This document shows, in pieces, positions 17,896 through 26,091 of a stretch of DNA of 64,000 nt (within the stretch, counting starts at the first letter, position 1; every line of letters begins with the position of its first letter). This DNA is from Hamadaea sp. (GTDB lineage Bacteria > Actinomycetota > Actinomycetes > Mycobacteriales > Micromonosporaceae). Both the position numbers and the translations under genes were made by a program. The notes under the pieces were generated by a model. The model was given only the letters and a program-made list of their open reading frames with translations, made no database searches and was not told the origin of the DNA. Location of the stretch: positions 1 through 64,000 of the forward strand of contig NZ_JABFVK010000051.1 of NCBI RefSeq assembly GCF_013362815.1, in the 5' to 3' direction.

Positions 17896-18983
17896 GACTG
17901 ACCGCCCAGCAGACGCTTGAGCTGATCGGTGAGCGGAAGCTTGCGGTCGGCCAGCGCCTTGGCCAGCGTCAGGCAGTCCAGCGGCACCTTTCCGGCCGGA
18001 AGACTGTCGACCAGGAGAGAGCAGACGAAGCTGGCGGGGTCGTACGGGCCCATCGCGTTGTCCCGGGTGTCCGTGGTGCCGGAGCGTGGGTTGTAGGCCA
18101 GGTTGAGATTCGACAACGCCAATGGAGCGACATCCAGCACCTCCCGCAGCGCCTGCTGCTGCCGCACCAGTACGCCGGTCAGGTCGGCGAGCGCGGCGAT
18201 GTTCGCCTTCAACTCCGCCCGGTTCTCCTTCACGAACGTGGTGATCTGCGCCAACGCCGAGGCGAGATCGCGTACGGCCGCCGCGAGTTCGTCCTTCTCC
18301 GCCGCCAGCTCCTCGCCGACCTGCGCCATCCGGGCGGTGAACTCGCGTACGCTCGCGTCGCTCTTGGCCAGCACGTCAGTGAACTTCTGCAGGTTGACGA
18401 CGGTGCCGAAGAGGTCCTGCCGGCCGGTCGACAGAGTGTCCAACGCCTGGCTCAGGCCGGACAGCGTGTCGTGGAGGTTCTGCCCGTTGCCCGCCAAGTT
18501 GGCCGCACCGACATCGACGAGCTGCGACAACGCCCCGTCCTTGTTGGCGCCTTCCGGGCCGAGCGCTCGGTTCAAGTCGTCGAGGGACTGGTAGATCTCG
18601 TCGAGCTCGATCGGCACGACCGTACGCTCGACCGGCAGCTCCGCGCCGTCGGCCAGCACCGGCCCACCGGCGTACGCCGGAGCCAGCTGGACGTAGCGGT
18701 CGGCGACCACGCTCGGCGGGACGACGAGCGCCTGAGCGTCGGCGGGAATCCGCACCTTCGGGTCGTAGGTCAGCTCGACCCGGACCGTGCGGCCCTCCGG
18801 GCGCACGGCGGTGACCTCGCCGACCTTCACGCCGAGGACGCGCACGTCAGACCCTTCGTGTACGCCCACCGCCGCGCTGAAGTGCGCCACCACCCGGTTC
18901 ATCGGCTTGTCCCGCAGCACGACGACGAGTGCCACGACAAGAATGGGCACCAGCGCGGCGGCGATGATCACACGTGTCTTCAC
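17892..18983 (-). CDS. mceD: MceD family protein
   Basis: 363 aa. N-terminal transmembrane anchor (VIIAAALVPILVVALVVVL), MCE domain at about 30-110 (VVAHFSAAVGVHEGSDVRVLGVKVGEV...VVPPSVVADRYVQLAP) and a long helical domain ending in the LAYNPRSGTTDTRDN segment, which in MceC/D proteins precedes a Cys-containing region (SFVCSLLVDS...PLDCLTLAKAL). Two cysteines there may form a disulfide. Both ends overlap adjacent mce genes by 4 nt. Confidence 0.9.
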   Translation of the reverse strand: MKTRVIIAAALVPILVVALVVVLRDKPMNRVVAHFSAAVGVHEGSDVRVLGVKVGEVTAVRPEGRTVRVELTYDPKVRIPADAQALVVPPSVVADRYVQLAPAYAGGPVLADGAELPVERTVVPIELDEIYQSLDDLNRALGPEGANKDGALSQLVDVGAANLAGNGQNLHDTLSGLSQALDTLSTGRQDLFGTVVNLQKFTDVLAKSDASVREFTARMAQVGEELAAEKDELAAAVRDLASALAQITTFVKENRAELKANIAALADLTGVLVRQQQALREVLDVAPLALSNLNLAYNPRSGTTDTRDNAMGPYDPASFVCSLLVDSLPAGKVPLDCLTLAKALADRKLPLTDQLKRLLGGQS

Positions 18984-19948
18984 TTGGCACCACCCGCCGG
19001 TAGGTAGCCCTGAACGAGACCGGCCACATAGGAGTCGAACCAGCGACCGTTGCCGACGACGTTGGCGAACGCGTTCACGAACGGCGCGAGGCTGGTCAGC
19101 GTGTTCTCGAGTTTCGTCCGATTGCGTTGCAGTACGCCGACGAACGCCCGCAGCTTCTGCAACGCGGGTTGCAACGTCTTCTTCGTGTCGGTGATGAAGC
19201 CGGAGATCTGGTCGGCCAGTTGAGACGTGGCGACCAGAAGCGTGTGGATCGCGTCCCGGCGCGCGTGGACCTCGGCGAGCAGCAGGTCGGCGTCGGTGAT
19301 CAGCCGCTGGAATTCCTGGTCCCGCTCGGCGAGCACCGCGGTGACGTTCTTGGATCGCGCGAGCAGTTCGCGCAGCTGATCGTCGCGGGAGGCCACCGTC
19401 TGCGAGAGCCGCGAGAGCCCGGTCAGCGACGCCTTCACGCTCGCCGGAGTGTCGGCGAAGGTCTCCGAGAGCACGGTGAACGCCTGCGCCAGCTGCTTGG
19501 TGTCGATCTCCTGCAGCGTTCCGGCCAGCCCGGTGATCGCCTGCATCACGTCGAACGGCGACGCCGTCCGGTCGAGCGGAATCTCCCCGCGCAACTCGCC
19601 GCCGCCCTGTGGGTCGAGGGCGAGGAACTTCTGGCCGAGCACCGTCTTGATCCGGATGGTGGCGCCGGTCTTCTCCCCAAGAACGACGCCACGCACCCGG
19701 AACCCCACCCGGACGTAGGCGCCATTCCCACCCTGGGCGAGTTCAATCCCCGTGACCTTGCCGACTTTCACCCCGGCCACGCGTACCTCGTTGCCGGGAG
19801 CGAGTCCGCTCGCGTCCCGGAAGGCCGCGCTGTAGCTGGTCCCGCCGCCGATGAGCGGCAGATCCTCGATCTGGAACGCCGCCAGGATCAGTGCGAAGAG
19901 GACGACGACGCCGACGCCGCCGACCACTGCCGGATTACGCGCCTTCAT
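18980..19948 (-). CDS. mceC: MceC family protein
   Basis: 322 aa. Anchor helix VVGGVGVVVLFALILAAF, MCE domain at about 35-115 (TSYSAAFRDASGLAPGNEVRVAGVKVGKVTGIEL...TVLGQKFLALDP), then helices with ITGLAGTLQEIDTKQLAQAFTVLSETF and a C-terminal NVVGNGRWFDSYVAGL motif. I chose the ATG at 19948, which overlaps the mceB stop as TGATG; a start 5 codons upstream gives a poorer signal anchor. Confidence 0.9.
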   Translation of the reverse strand: MKARNPAVVGGVGVVVLFALILAAFQIEDLPLIGGGTSYSAAFRDASGLAPGNEVRVAGVKVGKVTGIELAQGGNGAYVRVGFRVRGVVLGEKTGATIRIKTVLGQKFLALDPQGGGELRGEIPLDRTASPFDVMQAITGLAGTLQEIDTKQLAQAFTVLSETFADTPASVKASLTGLSRLSQTVASRDDQLRELLARSKNVTAVLAERDQEFQRLITDADLLLAEVHARRDAIHTLLVATSQLADQISGFITDTKKTLQPALQKLRAFVGVLQRNRTKLENTLTSLAPFVNAFANVVGNGRWFDSYVAGLVQGYLPAGGAK

Positions 19949-20967
19949 CAGTTGCCCCCGCACTTGGCCGCGGTGCCGCTGAACGTCGCCGGGTTCATCG
20001 TGGTGTTGCCGAAGGTCACCCGGCCGTCGAAGTCGCAGAGGTAGAAGTTGAACCAGGAGCCGTAGGAGGCCGTCCGGGTCAACGCGTCCAAACGGGCCGG
20101 TGCCCGGGTAAGCGTCGACTCGATGACCGACGAGTTCTCCACCAGCGTTCCAGCCAGCGTGTTCAGCGCGGAGATGTCCGCGGCGAGGCTCGGCCGCGCG
20201 TCGCGCAACAGCGAGGTGGTCGCCTCGGCCAGGCCGCTTATGTTGGTCAACGCGCCGCCGATCGCCTTGCGATCCGCGGCCAGCCCCGACACCAGCAGCT
20301 GCATCTGCCTGATCGTCTCGGACAGCTTCGCGTCGCGCTGGTCCAGCGTGCCCAGAACCGCGTTCAGGTTGGTGATCACCCGGCCGATCGCCGCGTCCCG
20401 GTCCGCGAGGGTGTTGGTCAATGATGCGGTACGCCGTAAGAGGTCGGACAGCGTCCCACCCTCGCCCTGCAGCACCTGGATGATCTCGAAGGCGAACTTG
20501 TTGACATCCGCCGGGCTCAGTCCCGTGAACAGCGGACGGAAGCCGTTGAAGACCACGGTCAGGTCCAACGCCGGAGTCGTCTGCGTCAGCGGGATCAGGC
20601 CTTCGGGCTTGAGGCGGTCGCCGCCGCCCGGCCCCTCGCTCAGGGCCAGATAACGCTGGCCGACCAGGTTCCGATAGCGGATCTTCGCCAGTACCGTCGT
20701 CGCCAGCGGCACGTCCTCGGCGGTGAAGCTGACCTCGGCCGTCGGTTTGCCGCCCTCCTGAACGAGGTCGATCCCGGTGACCCGGCCGACCTTCACGCCC
20801 GCCACGCGTACGTCGTCGCCGACGAGCAGGCCCGTGACGTCGGTGAACCGGGCCCGGTACGCCGGCCCGCCGTCGAACGCGAACGCGCCCAAGGTGCGGG
20901 CCAGCAGCCCGGTGAGCAGCAAGGTCACGGCGGCGAAGGCGATCAGCTTCAGCAACGGACGGGTCAC
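19948..20967 (-). CDS. mceB: MceB family protein
   Basis: 339 aa. Anchor LLKLIAFAAVTLLLTGLLART, MCE domain at about 35-120 (PAYRARFTDVTGLLVGDDVRVAGVKVGRVTGIDLV...YRNLVGQRYLALSEG), helices including NKFAFEIIQVLQGEGGTLSDLL, and a C-terminal SYGSWFNFYLCDF motif that is characteristic of MceB. The GTG start at 20967 overlaps the mceA stop (GTGA); the extended in-frame reading is the mceA gene in another frame. Confidence 0.92.
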   Translation of the reverse strand: MTRPLLKLIAFAAVTLLLTGLLARTLGAFAFDGGPAYRARFTDVTGLLVGDDVRVAGVKVGRVTGIDLVQEGGKPTAEVSFTAEDVPLATTVLAKIRYRNLVGQRYLALSEGPGGGDRLKPEGLIPLTQTTPALDLTVVFNGFRPLFTGLSPADVNKFAFEIIQVLQGEGGTLSDLLRRTASLTNTLADRDAAIGRVITNLNAVLGTLDQRDAKLSETIRQMQLLVSGLAADRKAIGGALTNISGLAEATTSLLRDARPSLAADISALNTLAGTLVENSSVIESTLTRAPARLDALTRTASYGSWFNFYLCDFDGRVTFGNTTMNPATFSGTAAKCGGN

Positions 20968-22271
20968 TGGGTCGCTCCCAGGTTCACCGTCTGCCCGTTC
21001 AGCAACGGTCCCCACAGCAGCAGGTCGAGGTCGCTGACGTGGTCGGGCTGCGTACCGGTGAGGGCGGCGACGATCGGCTTCAGGAGAGGTTGCTTCGCTG
21101 GAGCGCCCGCGCCGTAGTCGTAACCGTCCACAATGGGCGTACCGGGCGCGGGGACCTTCGGGTCGGGCAGGCCGTGGCACTGCGGACCGTTCTTCGCCCC
21201 GTAAACCGGCTCGTCCCGCCCCTTCACGTACTTCCCGTTGTCCCGGGTGACCTCCAACGTGATGTGCATCCGGCCGCTGGCGAAGACCTCCTCCAGCTGC
21301 GGCTGCAGCGCCGTCAATCCCCGGAAGAAGCACGGATACTCCGGGGCGTACGCGGCCAGCAGCTCCAGCACCGGACGGCTGACCCGGCCGAGCTGGATGA
21401 TCCGGTCGTCGTAGCGGTCGAGGAAGATCCGGGTGTTGTCGGCGAGATCGGTGGCGTCCGCCAGGAATTCGGCGAGCTGCTCCTTCTGGTCGACCACGGT
21501 CGTCGCCGTGACGGTCACGTTGCGCAGGATCGTCAGCAGATCCGGCAACGCCGCGTTGTAGCCGTCCAGCGCTTGGGCGAGACGGCGTACGTCGGTGGCG
21601 ATCGTGGGCATCTGCTTGTTCAGGCTGCTCAGCACCTCGTCGGCGTTCGCGAGATCGTGCCCCAGCCGGTACCCGCGCCCGTCCAAGGCGTACGCGATCG
21701 CCCCGAGCGTCGCCGCCAGCTTGTCCGGCTTGATCGCCTGCAAGACGGGCAGCGCGCGGTCGAGGACCTGCTCCAGTTCGACCGCGCTGGAGGTGCGGTC
21801 CTGGTCGATGACGGCCCCGGCCCGGAGCGACGGCCGTGCAGCGGCCGCGGGACCCACTCCGGAGGCCGGGGCAGTCATGCTGGAGGCCGGCACAGGCCGT
21901 CCTCCGGCCCCCTCCGACGGGCCGATCGAGCGGCCAGTGCCGGCGGGGATCAACTCCACATAGCGCTCACCGAAAAGAGTTTTCGGGAGCAGCCGTGCGG
22001 AGACGTCGGCGGGGATTCTGGCGATCTGATCGGGATCGATCGCCAGCCGCAGTTCCGCCGACGAGCCGTTCGCGGTGATCTCGCGTACCTCGCCGACCTG
22101 GACGCCGAGCAGTTTGACCTCGGCGCCGGTCGCGAGCTGCATCCCGGTGTGGTCCGTACGCAGCGTCACCCAGTCCACCGGGGTGAACGCCTTGCGATAG
22201 ACCAGCACCGAGAGCGTGAGCGAGCCGGCGAGCAGGACGACGAAGCCGAGACCGAGCAGGCGTTGGCGCAT
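20964..22271 (-). CDS. mceA: MceA family protein with an Ala/Pro insertion in the MCE domain
   Basis: 435 aa. Anchor LLGLGFVVLLAGSLTLSVLVY; the MCE domain begins VDWVTLRTDHTGMQLATGAEVKLLGVQVGEV and continues LFGERYVELIPA. An extra ~40 Ala/Pro/Gly/Ser residues interrupt the domain just before LRAGAVIDQDRTSSAVELEQVLD, in the loop that in MlaD lines the pore. The helical region and C-terminal PVYGAKNGPQCHGLPDPKVP motif (two Cys) are normal for MceA. The ATG at 22271 has GGGGTGA 6 nt upstream; a GTG at 22280 that overlaps the permease stop as GTGA is the alternative. Confidence 0.92.
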   Translation of the reverse strand: MRQRLLGLGFVVLLAGSLTLSVLVYRKAFTPVDWVTLRTDHTGMQLATGAEVKLLGVQVGEVREITANGSSAELRLAIDPDQIARIPADVSARLLPKTLFGERYVELIPAGTGRSIGPSEGAGGRPVPASSMTAPASGVGPAAAARPSLRAGAVIDQDRTSSAVELEQVLDRALPVLQAIKPDKLAATLGAIAYALDGRGYRLGHDLANADEVLSSLNKQMPTIATDVRRLAQALDGYNAALPDLLTILRNVTVTATTVVDQKEQLAEFLADATDLADNTRIFLDRYDDRIIQLGRVSRPVLELLAAYAPEYPCFFRGLTALQPQLEEVFASGRMHITLEVTRDNGKYVKGRDEPVYGAKNGPQCHGLPDPKVPAPGTPIVDGYDYGAGAPAKQPLLKPIVAALTGTQPDHVSDLDLLLWGPLLNGQTVNLGATQ

Positions 22272-22276
22272 GACGG

Positions 22277-23074
22277 TCACCCCGCGATCCGCACGGTCGT
22301 CGTCGCGCCCCACACCGCGAGCGAGAAGAAGAAGTCCACCACGTTGACCGCCACGATCGCCGTACGCACAGCGCGCCCGACGGCGACGCCGACCCCGGCC
22401 GGGCCGCCGGTGGCGGTGAACCCGTAGTAGCAGTGGATCAGCACCACGATGACGCTGAAGACGAGCACCTTCCCGAACGACCACAGCACGTCCTCGGGCG
22501 GCAGGAAGAGCCCGAAGTAGTAGTCGTAGGTGCCCGGCGACTGTCCGAAGTAGCCGGTCGCGATCGTACGCGTCGCGAAGTAGCTGGCCAGCAGGCCGAG
22601 CACGTACAGCGGAATTACCGCGATGAATCCGGCGATCATCCGGGTGGTGACGAGGAACGGCACCGGCGGCACCGCCATGACCTCCAGCGCGTCGACCTCC
22701 TCGGAGATCCGCATCGCGCCGAGCTGGGCGGTGAATCCGCAGCCCACCGTGGCCGACAGGGCGAGCGCCGCCACCAACGGGGAGATCTCCCGGGTGTTGA
22801 AGTACGCCGAGATGAAGCCGGTGAACGCGCTGCTGCCGATCTGGTCGAGCGCCTGATAACCCTGCAGTCCCACTTCGGTGCCGGTGAAGAAGGTCAGGAA
22901 GGCGATGACGCCGACGGTGCCCCCGACGACGGCCAGCCCGCCGGTGCCGAAGCTGACCTCGGCGAGCAGCCGCATCACCTCACGCCGATAGCGCCGCAGC
23001 GTACGCGGTGTCCACGCGGCCGCCTTCAGATAGAAGGCCAGTTGACCGCCGAGCATGTCCAGCGCCTTCAGCAT
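22277..23074 (-). CDS. yrbEB: YrbE/MlaE-type permease B of the Mce transporter
   Basis: 265 aa polytopic MlaE-family permease with the EXGL-type cytoplasmic loop FTAQLGAMRISEEVDALEVMAVPPVPFLVTTRMIAG and about five hydrophobic segments. With the partner permease it forms the inner-membrane core that the MceG-type ATPase drives. It starts 2 nt after the permease A stop and ends 5 nt before mceA. Confidence 0.93.
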   Translation of the reverse strand: MLKALDMLGGQLAFYLKAAAWTPRTLRRYRREVMRLLAEVSFGTGGLAVVGGTVGVIAFLTFFTGTEVGLQGYQALDQIGSSAFTGFISAYFNTREISPLVAALALSATVGCGFTAQLGAMRISEEVDALEVMAVPPVPFLVTTRMIAGFIAVIPLYVLGLLASYFATRTIATGYFGQSPGTYDYYFGLFLPPEDVLWSFGKVLVFSVIVVLIHCYYGFTATGGPAGVGVAVGRAVRTAIVAVNVVDFFFSLAVWGATTTVRIAG

Positions 23075-23076
23075 GC

Positions 23077-23826
23077 TCAGGCCCCCTTCTGCGGGACGAC
23101 CTGGAAGTAGATCGCCGTCATCACGAAGTTCAGGGCGAACAGGAGCATGAACGTGATCACCACGGACTTGTTCACGGCGTCGCCGACGCCCTTCGGGCCG
23201 CCTTTGGCGTTCATCCCGAGATAGCTCGCCACCAGCGCCGCCACCACTCCGAAGACGAGTGCCTTGAGTTCTCCGGAGATGAGGTCGGGCAGTTGGCCGA
23301 GCGCTTGGAAACTCGCCACGTACGCCCCCGGCGTACCGCCCTGCATGACGACGTTGAAGAAGTAGCCGCCGGCCACCCCGACCACGCTGACCAACCCGTT
23401 GAGCAGTACGGCGACGAGCGCCCCCGCGATGACCCGGGGCACGACCAGCCGCTGGACGGGGTCGATCCCGAGGACGCGCATGGCGTCGAGCTCCTCCCGG
23501 ATCTTCCGCGCCCCCAGGTCGGCGCAGATCGCCGAGCCGCCCGCGCCCGCGATGACCAACGCCGTCACGATCGGGCCGGCCTCGCGGACGACGGCCAGCA
23601 CCGACGCCGCACCGGTGAACGACTGGGCGCCCAGTTGGCGTACCAGTGATCCCAATTGCAGAGCGATCACCGCGCCGAACGGGATGGAGACGAGCGCCGC
23701 GGGGGCGATCGACACGGAGCTGAGGAACCACGCCTGCTGGACGAACTCGCGGACCTGGACCGGGCGGCGGAAACAGCCGCGCAGCGTGCGCCCGCAGAAG
23801 ATCAGGAACTCTCCGATGGTCCTCAT
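23077..23826 (-). CDS. yrbEA: YrbE/MlaE-type permease A of the Mce transporter
   Basis: 249 aa MlaE-family permease. Amphipathic N-terminus (FCGRTLRGCFRRPVQVREFVQQAWFLSSVS), then the conserved cytoplasmic loop SAICADLGARKIREELDAMRVLGIDPVQRLVVPRVIAG and C-terminal helices. The ATG at 23826 overlaps the ATPase stop as ATGA. By homology it imports lipids or sterols together with permease B, the MceA-F tunnel and the MceG-type ATPase. Confidence 0.93.
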   Translation of the reverse strand: MRTIGEFLIFCGRTLRGCFRRPVQVREFVQQAWFLSSVSIAPAALVSIPFGAVIALQLGSLVRQLGAQSFTGAASVLAVVREAGPIVTALVIAGAGGSAICADLGARKIREELDAMRVLGIDPVQRLVVPRVIAGALVAVLLNGLVSVVGVAGGYFFNVVMQGGTPGAYVASFQALGQLPDLISGELKALVFGVVAALVASYLGMNAKGGPKGVGDAVNKSVVITFMLLFALNFVMTAIYFQVVPQKGA

Positions 23827-24764
23827 CGCGACTCCACGAAGGAACCCATCGGCGGAACGACGCCGTGCTCGTGACACCACTGCCCGGCTTTGCGCTCGGC
23901 GCGCCGGGGACCGCCGTCGGAGGGGCGCAGCTGCAACGGGATGGGCGGCAGCGGAGGCAGCTGCGCCCCGGCGGCGGCCTCAGCGGCCAGCTCGTCGGCG
24001 TCTTTCTCCTCGGCCATGCCGATGGGACCGACGCGCTGGGCGTTGAGGAACTGGCGGACCACGGGCTCGTGGCTCGACAGCAACATCTCGCGCGGTCCGA
24101 ACATGGCCAGATGCCCGTGGTAGATCAGGCCGATGTTGTCCGGCACGGTCCGCGCGGTGTTGATGTCGTGGGTGACGATCAGAAACGTCGCGTCGATCTG
24201 CTGGTTCAGATCGATGATCAATTGATTCAGGTACGCCGTCCGCACCGGGTCGAGGCCCGAGTCGGGTTCGTCGAAGAGCACGATCTGGGGGTCGAGGACC
24301 AGCGCGCGGGCGAGACCGGCCCGTTTGCGCATACCACCGGAGATCTCCCCGGGCAGTTTCTTCTCCGAGCCGGTCAGGCCCATCAGGTCGAGCTTCTCCG
24401 TGACGATGTCCCGGATGCGGCTTTCGCTGAACTTCGTGTGCTCCCGCAACGGGAACGCCACGTTGTCGTAGATGTTCATCGACCCGAACAGCGCGCCGTC
24501 CTGGAACAGCACGCCGAACAGCTTCCGGACCTCGTAGAGGTCGCGTTCGGGCAGCTGGGGCAGGTCCTGGTCGCCGATCCAGATCGAGCCGCGGTCCGGG
24601 CTCAACAGGCCGACCAACGTCTTCAGAAAGACCGATTTGCCGGTTCCGGACGGTCCCAGGAGGACGGAGATCTCGCCGGCGGGGAGCGTCAACGTGACGT
24701 CCGACCACACCGGCGTACGCCCGAAGGACTTCGTCAGCCCTTCGACCCGCACCTCGACGCCCAC
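23823..24764 (-). CDS. mceG: ABC transporter ATPase of the Mce system (MlaF/MceG/Mkl type)
   Basis: 313 aa. Walker A GPSGTGKS (residues 37-44), Q-loop in LFGVLFQDGALFGSMNIYDNVAFPL, signature SGGMRKRAGLARAL, Walker B IVLFDEPDSGLD and the switch His in IVTHDIN. A ~70-residue C-terminal extension after AQRVGPIG is typical of MceG-type proteins and contacts accessory factors. In mycobacteria this ATPase is encoded away from the mce operons; here it is the first gene, so stoichiometry can be set by one promoter. The GTG start has GGGGAGG, which lies in a stem (see next feature). Confidence 0.94.
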   Translation of the reverse strand: MGVEVRVEGLTKSFGRTPVWSDVTLTLPAGEISVLLGPSGTGKSVFLKTLVGLLSPDRGSIWIGDQDLPQLPERDLYEVRKLFGVLFQDGALFGSMNIYDNVAFPLREHTKFSESRIRDIVTEKLDLMGLTGSEKKLPGEISGGMRKRAGLARALVLDPQIVLFDEPDSGLDPVRTAYLNQLIIDLNQQIDATFLIVTHDINTARTVPDNIGLIYHGHLAMFGPREMLLSSHEPVVRQFLNAQRVGPIGMAEEKDADELAAEAAAGAQLPPLPPIPLQLRPSDGGPRRAERKAGQWCHEHGVVPPMGSFVESR

Positions 24765-24769
24765 CCGTT

Positions 24770-24815
24770 CCTCCCCGGCTGCCCACCAATTGGTGAAGGG
24801 ATATCGCCGGGGAGG
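24770..24815 (-). promoter_or_regulatory. Hairpin that covers the Shine-Dalgarno sequence of the mce operon
   Basis: On the minus strand CCTCCCCGGC (24815-24806) pairs perfectly over 10 bp with GCCGGGGAGG (24779-24770), which contains the ribosome-binding site 5 nt before the GTG of the ATPase gene. The 26-nt loop includes the 12-bp palindrome CACCAATTGGTG (24784-24795). Such a stem would block initiation unless opened by a ligand, heat, protein or an upstream ribosome. It resembles no riboswitch class I know. Confidence 0.6.
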
Positions 24816-24849
24816 CTCGGGGCGTTACAGGGAAATTTCGCCAGTTGCC

Positions 24850-25422
24850 TCAGCGGGCTTGGAGCGCGTCGAGCGCGACCGCCATCGCGATGACGGCCCG
24901 GCGGTCCAACTCCGGGTCGTTGATGGTGATGAGGTACTTGTCGCGCAGGGAGAACTTGCGGTTGACCGAGAACGCGACCTGACCGTTGCGGACGAAGTCG
25001 AAGTGGTACGGCAGCCAGCTCACCAGGAAGCGGCGCAACAACGCGATCGGCAGGCTGCGCTCCTGGCCCGTGATGGTGCCCAGACCCGGCTGCTCGAAGT
25101 GGTACGTCGACTGCAGCAGCGACTTCGCGAAGTCCTTGCGGAACGTGCCGATCGGCGTACCGGCGCCGTCGGTGATGTCGTAGGTCGCCCCGAGGTCGAT
25201 GACCTGACGGGCCTTGAATCCGGCCACCACCGCCTGCTTGGTGCTGTCGGTGTAGAGGGTGACCTGCTCCTTCAGCGCCATCCGCTTCTGCTGGGCGAAG
25301 GCGATCAGGCTGCCCGGATTGCCGCTGGCATCCGAATCGTGGATTTCGTACTGGTTCACCATGAGGGCGATGCGCTGCTTCATGTGCAGGGTCTGTTGCC
25401 GCTGGAGGGTTGCGGTGTCCAC
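24850..25422 (-). CDS. LURP-one-related (tubby-like C-terminal fold) protein
   Basis: 190 aa. The pattern LVNQYEIHDSDGxx, VTLYTDSTKQAVVAGFKARQVIDLGATYDITDGAGTPIGTFRKD and FSVNRKFSLRDKYLITINDPELDRRAVIAMAVALDAL fits the LOR/DUF567 beta-barrel with a central hydrophobic helix. Actinobacterial members are sometimes scramblase-like or membrane-associated, but no function is proven. GTG start. It lies 85 bp upstream of the mce operon on the same strand; whether transcription reads through the hairpin into mceG is open. Confidence 0.8.
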   Translation of the reverse strand: MDTATLQRQQTLHMKQRIALMVNQYEIHDSDASGNPGSLIAFAQQKRMALKEQVTLYTDSTKQAVVAGFKARQVIDLGATYDITDGAGTPIGTFRKDFAKSLLQSTYHFEQPGLGTITGQERSLPIALLRRFLVSWLPYHFDFVRNGQVAFSVNRKFSLRDKYLITINDPELDRRAVIAMAVALDALQAR

Positions 25423-25506
25423 GGGGTCTCTCGATTCCTGGGGGGATTGTGGCGGTCAGCGTACGGCAGCGCTCACGACTTTTACCGGCCTGGAACGTTG
25501 GTTATC

Positions 25507-26091
25507 GTGCACAGCGTGGGGTGGTCGGAATCGGAGCTGGTCGAACGGGCCGTACGCGGTGAGCCCGCGGCGACCGAAGCCCTGCTCACCGACGTGCGAC
25601 CCGGGGTGGTCCGCTATTGCCGGGCCCGGCTCGGCCAGATCGGCGGGGCGTACACCACGGCCGACGACATCTCCCAGGAGGTCTGCATGGCGCTCCTCCG
25701 GGCGCTGCCGCGATACCGCCAGCAGGGAGTGCCGTTCTCCGCTTTCGTCTACGGCATCGCCGCCCGCAAAGTGGCCGACGCGCAACGCAGCGCGGTTCGG
25801 CGGCTCACCGTCTCGGTCGACTCGGTCCCGGAGCGGCCGGACAGCACACCCGGCCCCGAACAGCAGGCCATCTCGGCTGACCAGGCCCGGCGGCTCGCGC
25901 TGTTGCTGAACCAGCTCAACGACACGCAACGCGAGATCATCGTGCTCCGGGTCGCCGTCGGCCTCAGCGCCGACGAGGTAGGTTCGGCGCTGTCCATGTC
26001 TGCGACCGCCGTCCGCGTCGCCCAGTCCCGCGCCCTGGCCAAGCTGCGTACGCTGGCCGGGGACGTCTTCGATGAGGTGTCCGCGGCATGA
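25507..26091 (+). CDS. RNA polymerase sigma factor, SigD/ShbA family (group 4)
   Basis: 194 aa. Region 2 is VVRYCRARLGQIGGAYTTADDISQEVCMALLRALPRYRQQGVPFSAFVYGIAARKVADAQR, very close to the mycobacterial SigD and Streptomyces ShbA pattern; region 4 is LLLNQLNDTQREIIVLRVAVGLSADEVGSALSMSATAVRVAQSRALAKLR. In Streptomyces ShbA drives the housekeeping sigma gene hrdB; in mycobacteria SigD acts in stationary phase and is held by RsdA. The next gene is RsdA-like and overlaps by ATGA. Start GTG at 25507, or 9 bp later at a second GTG. Confidence 0.9.
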   Translation: MHSVGWSESELVERAVRGEPAATEALLTDVRPGVVRYCRARLGQIGGAYTTADDISQEVCMALLRALPRYRQQGVPFSAFVYGIAARKVADAQRSAVRRLTVSVDSVPERPDSTPGPEQQAISADQARRLALLLNQLNDTQREIIVLRVAVGLSADEVGSALSMSATAVRVAQSRALAKLRTLAGDVFDEVSAA

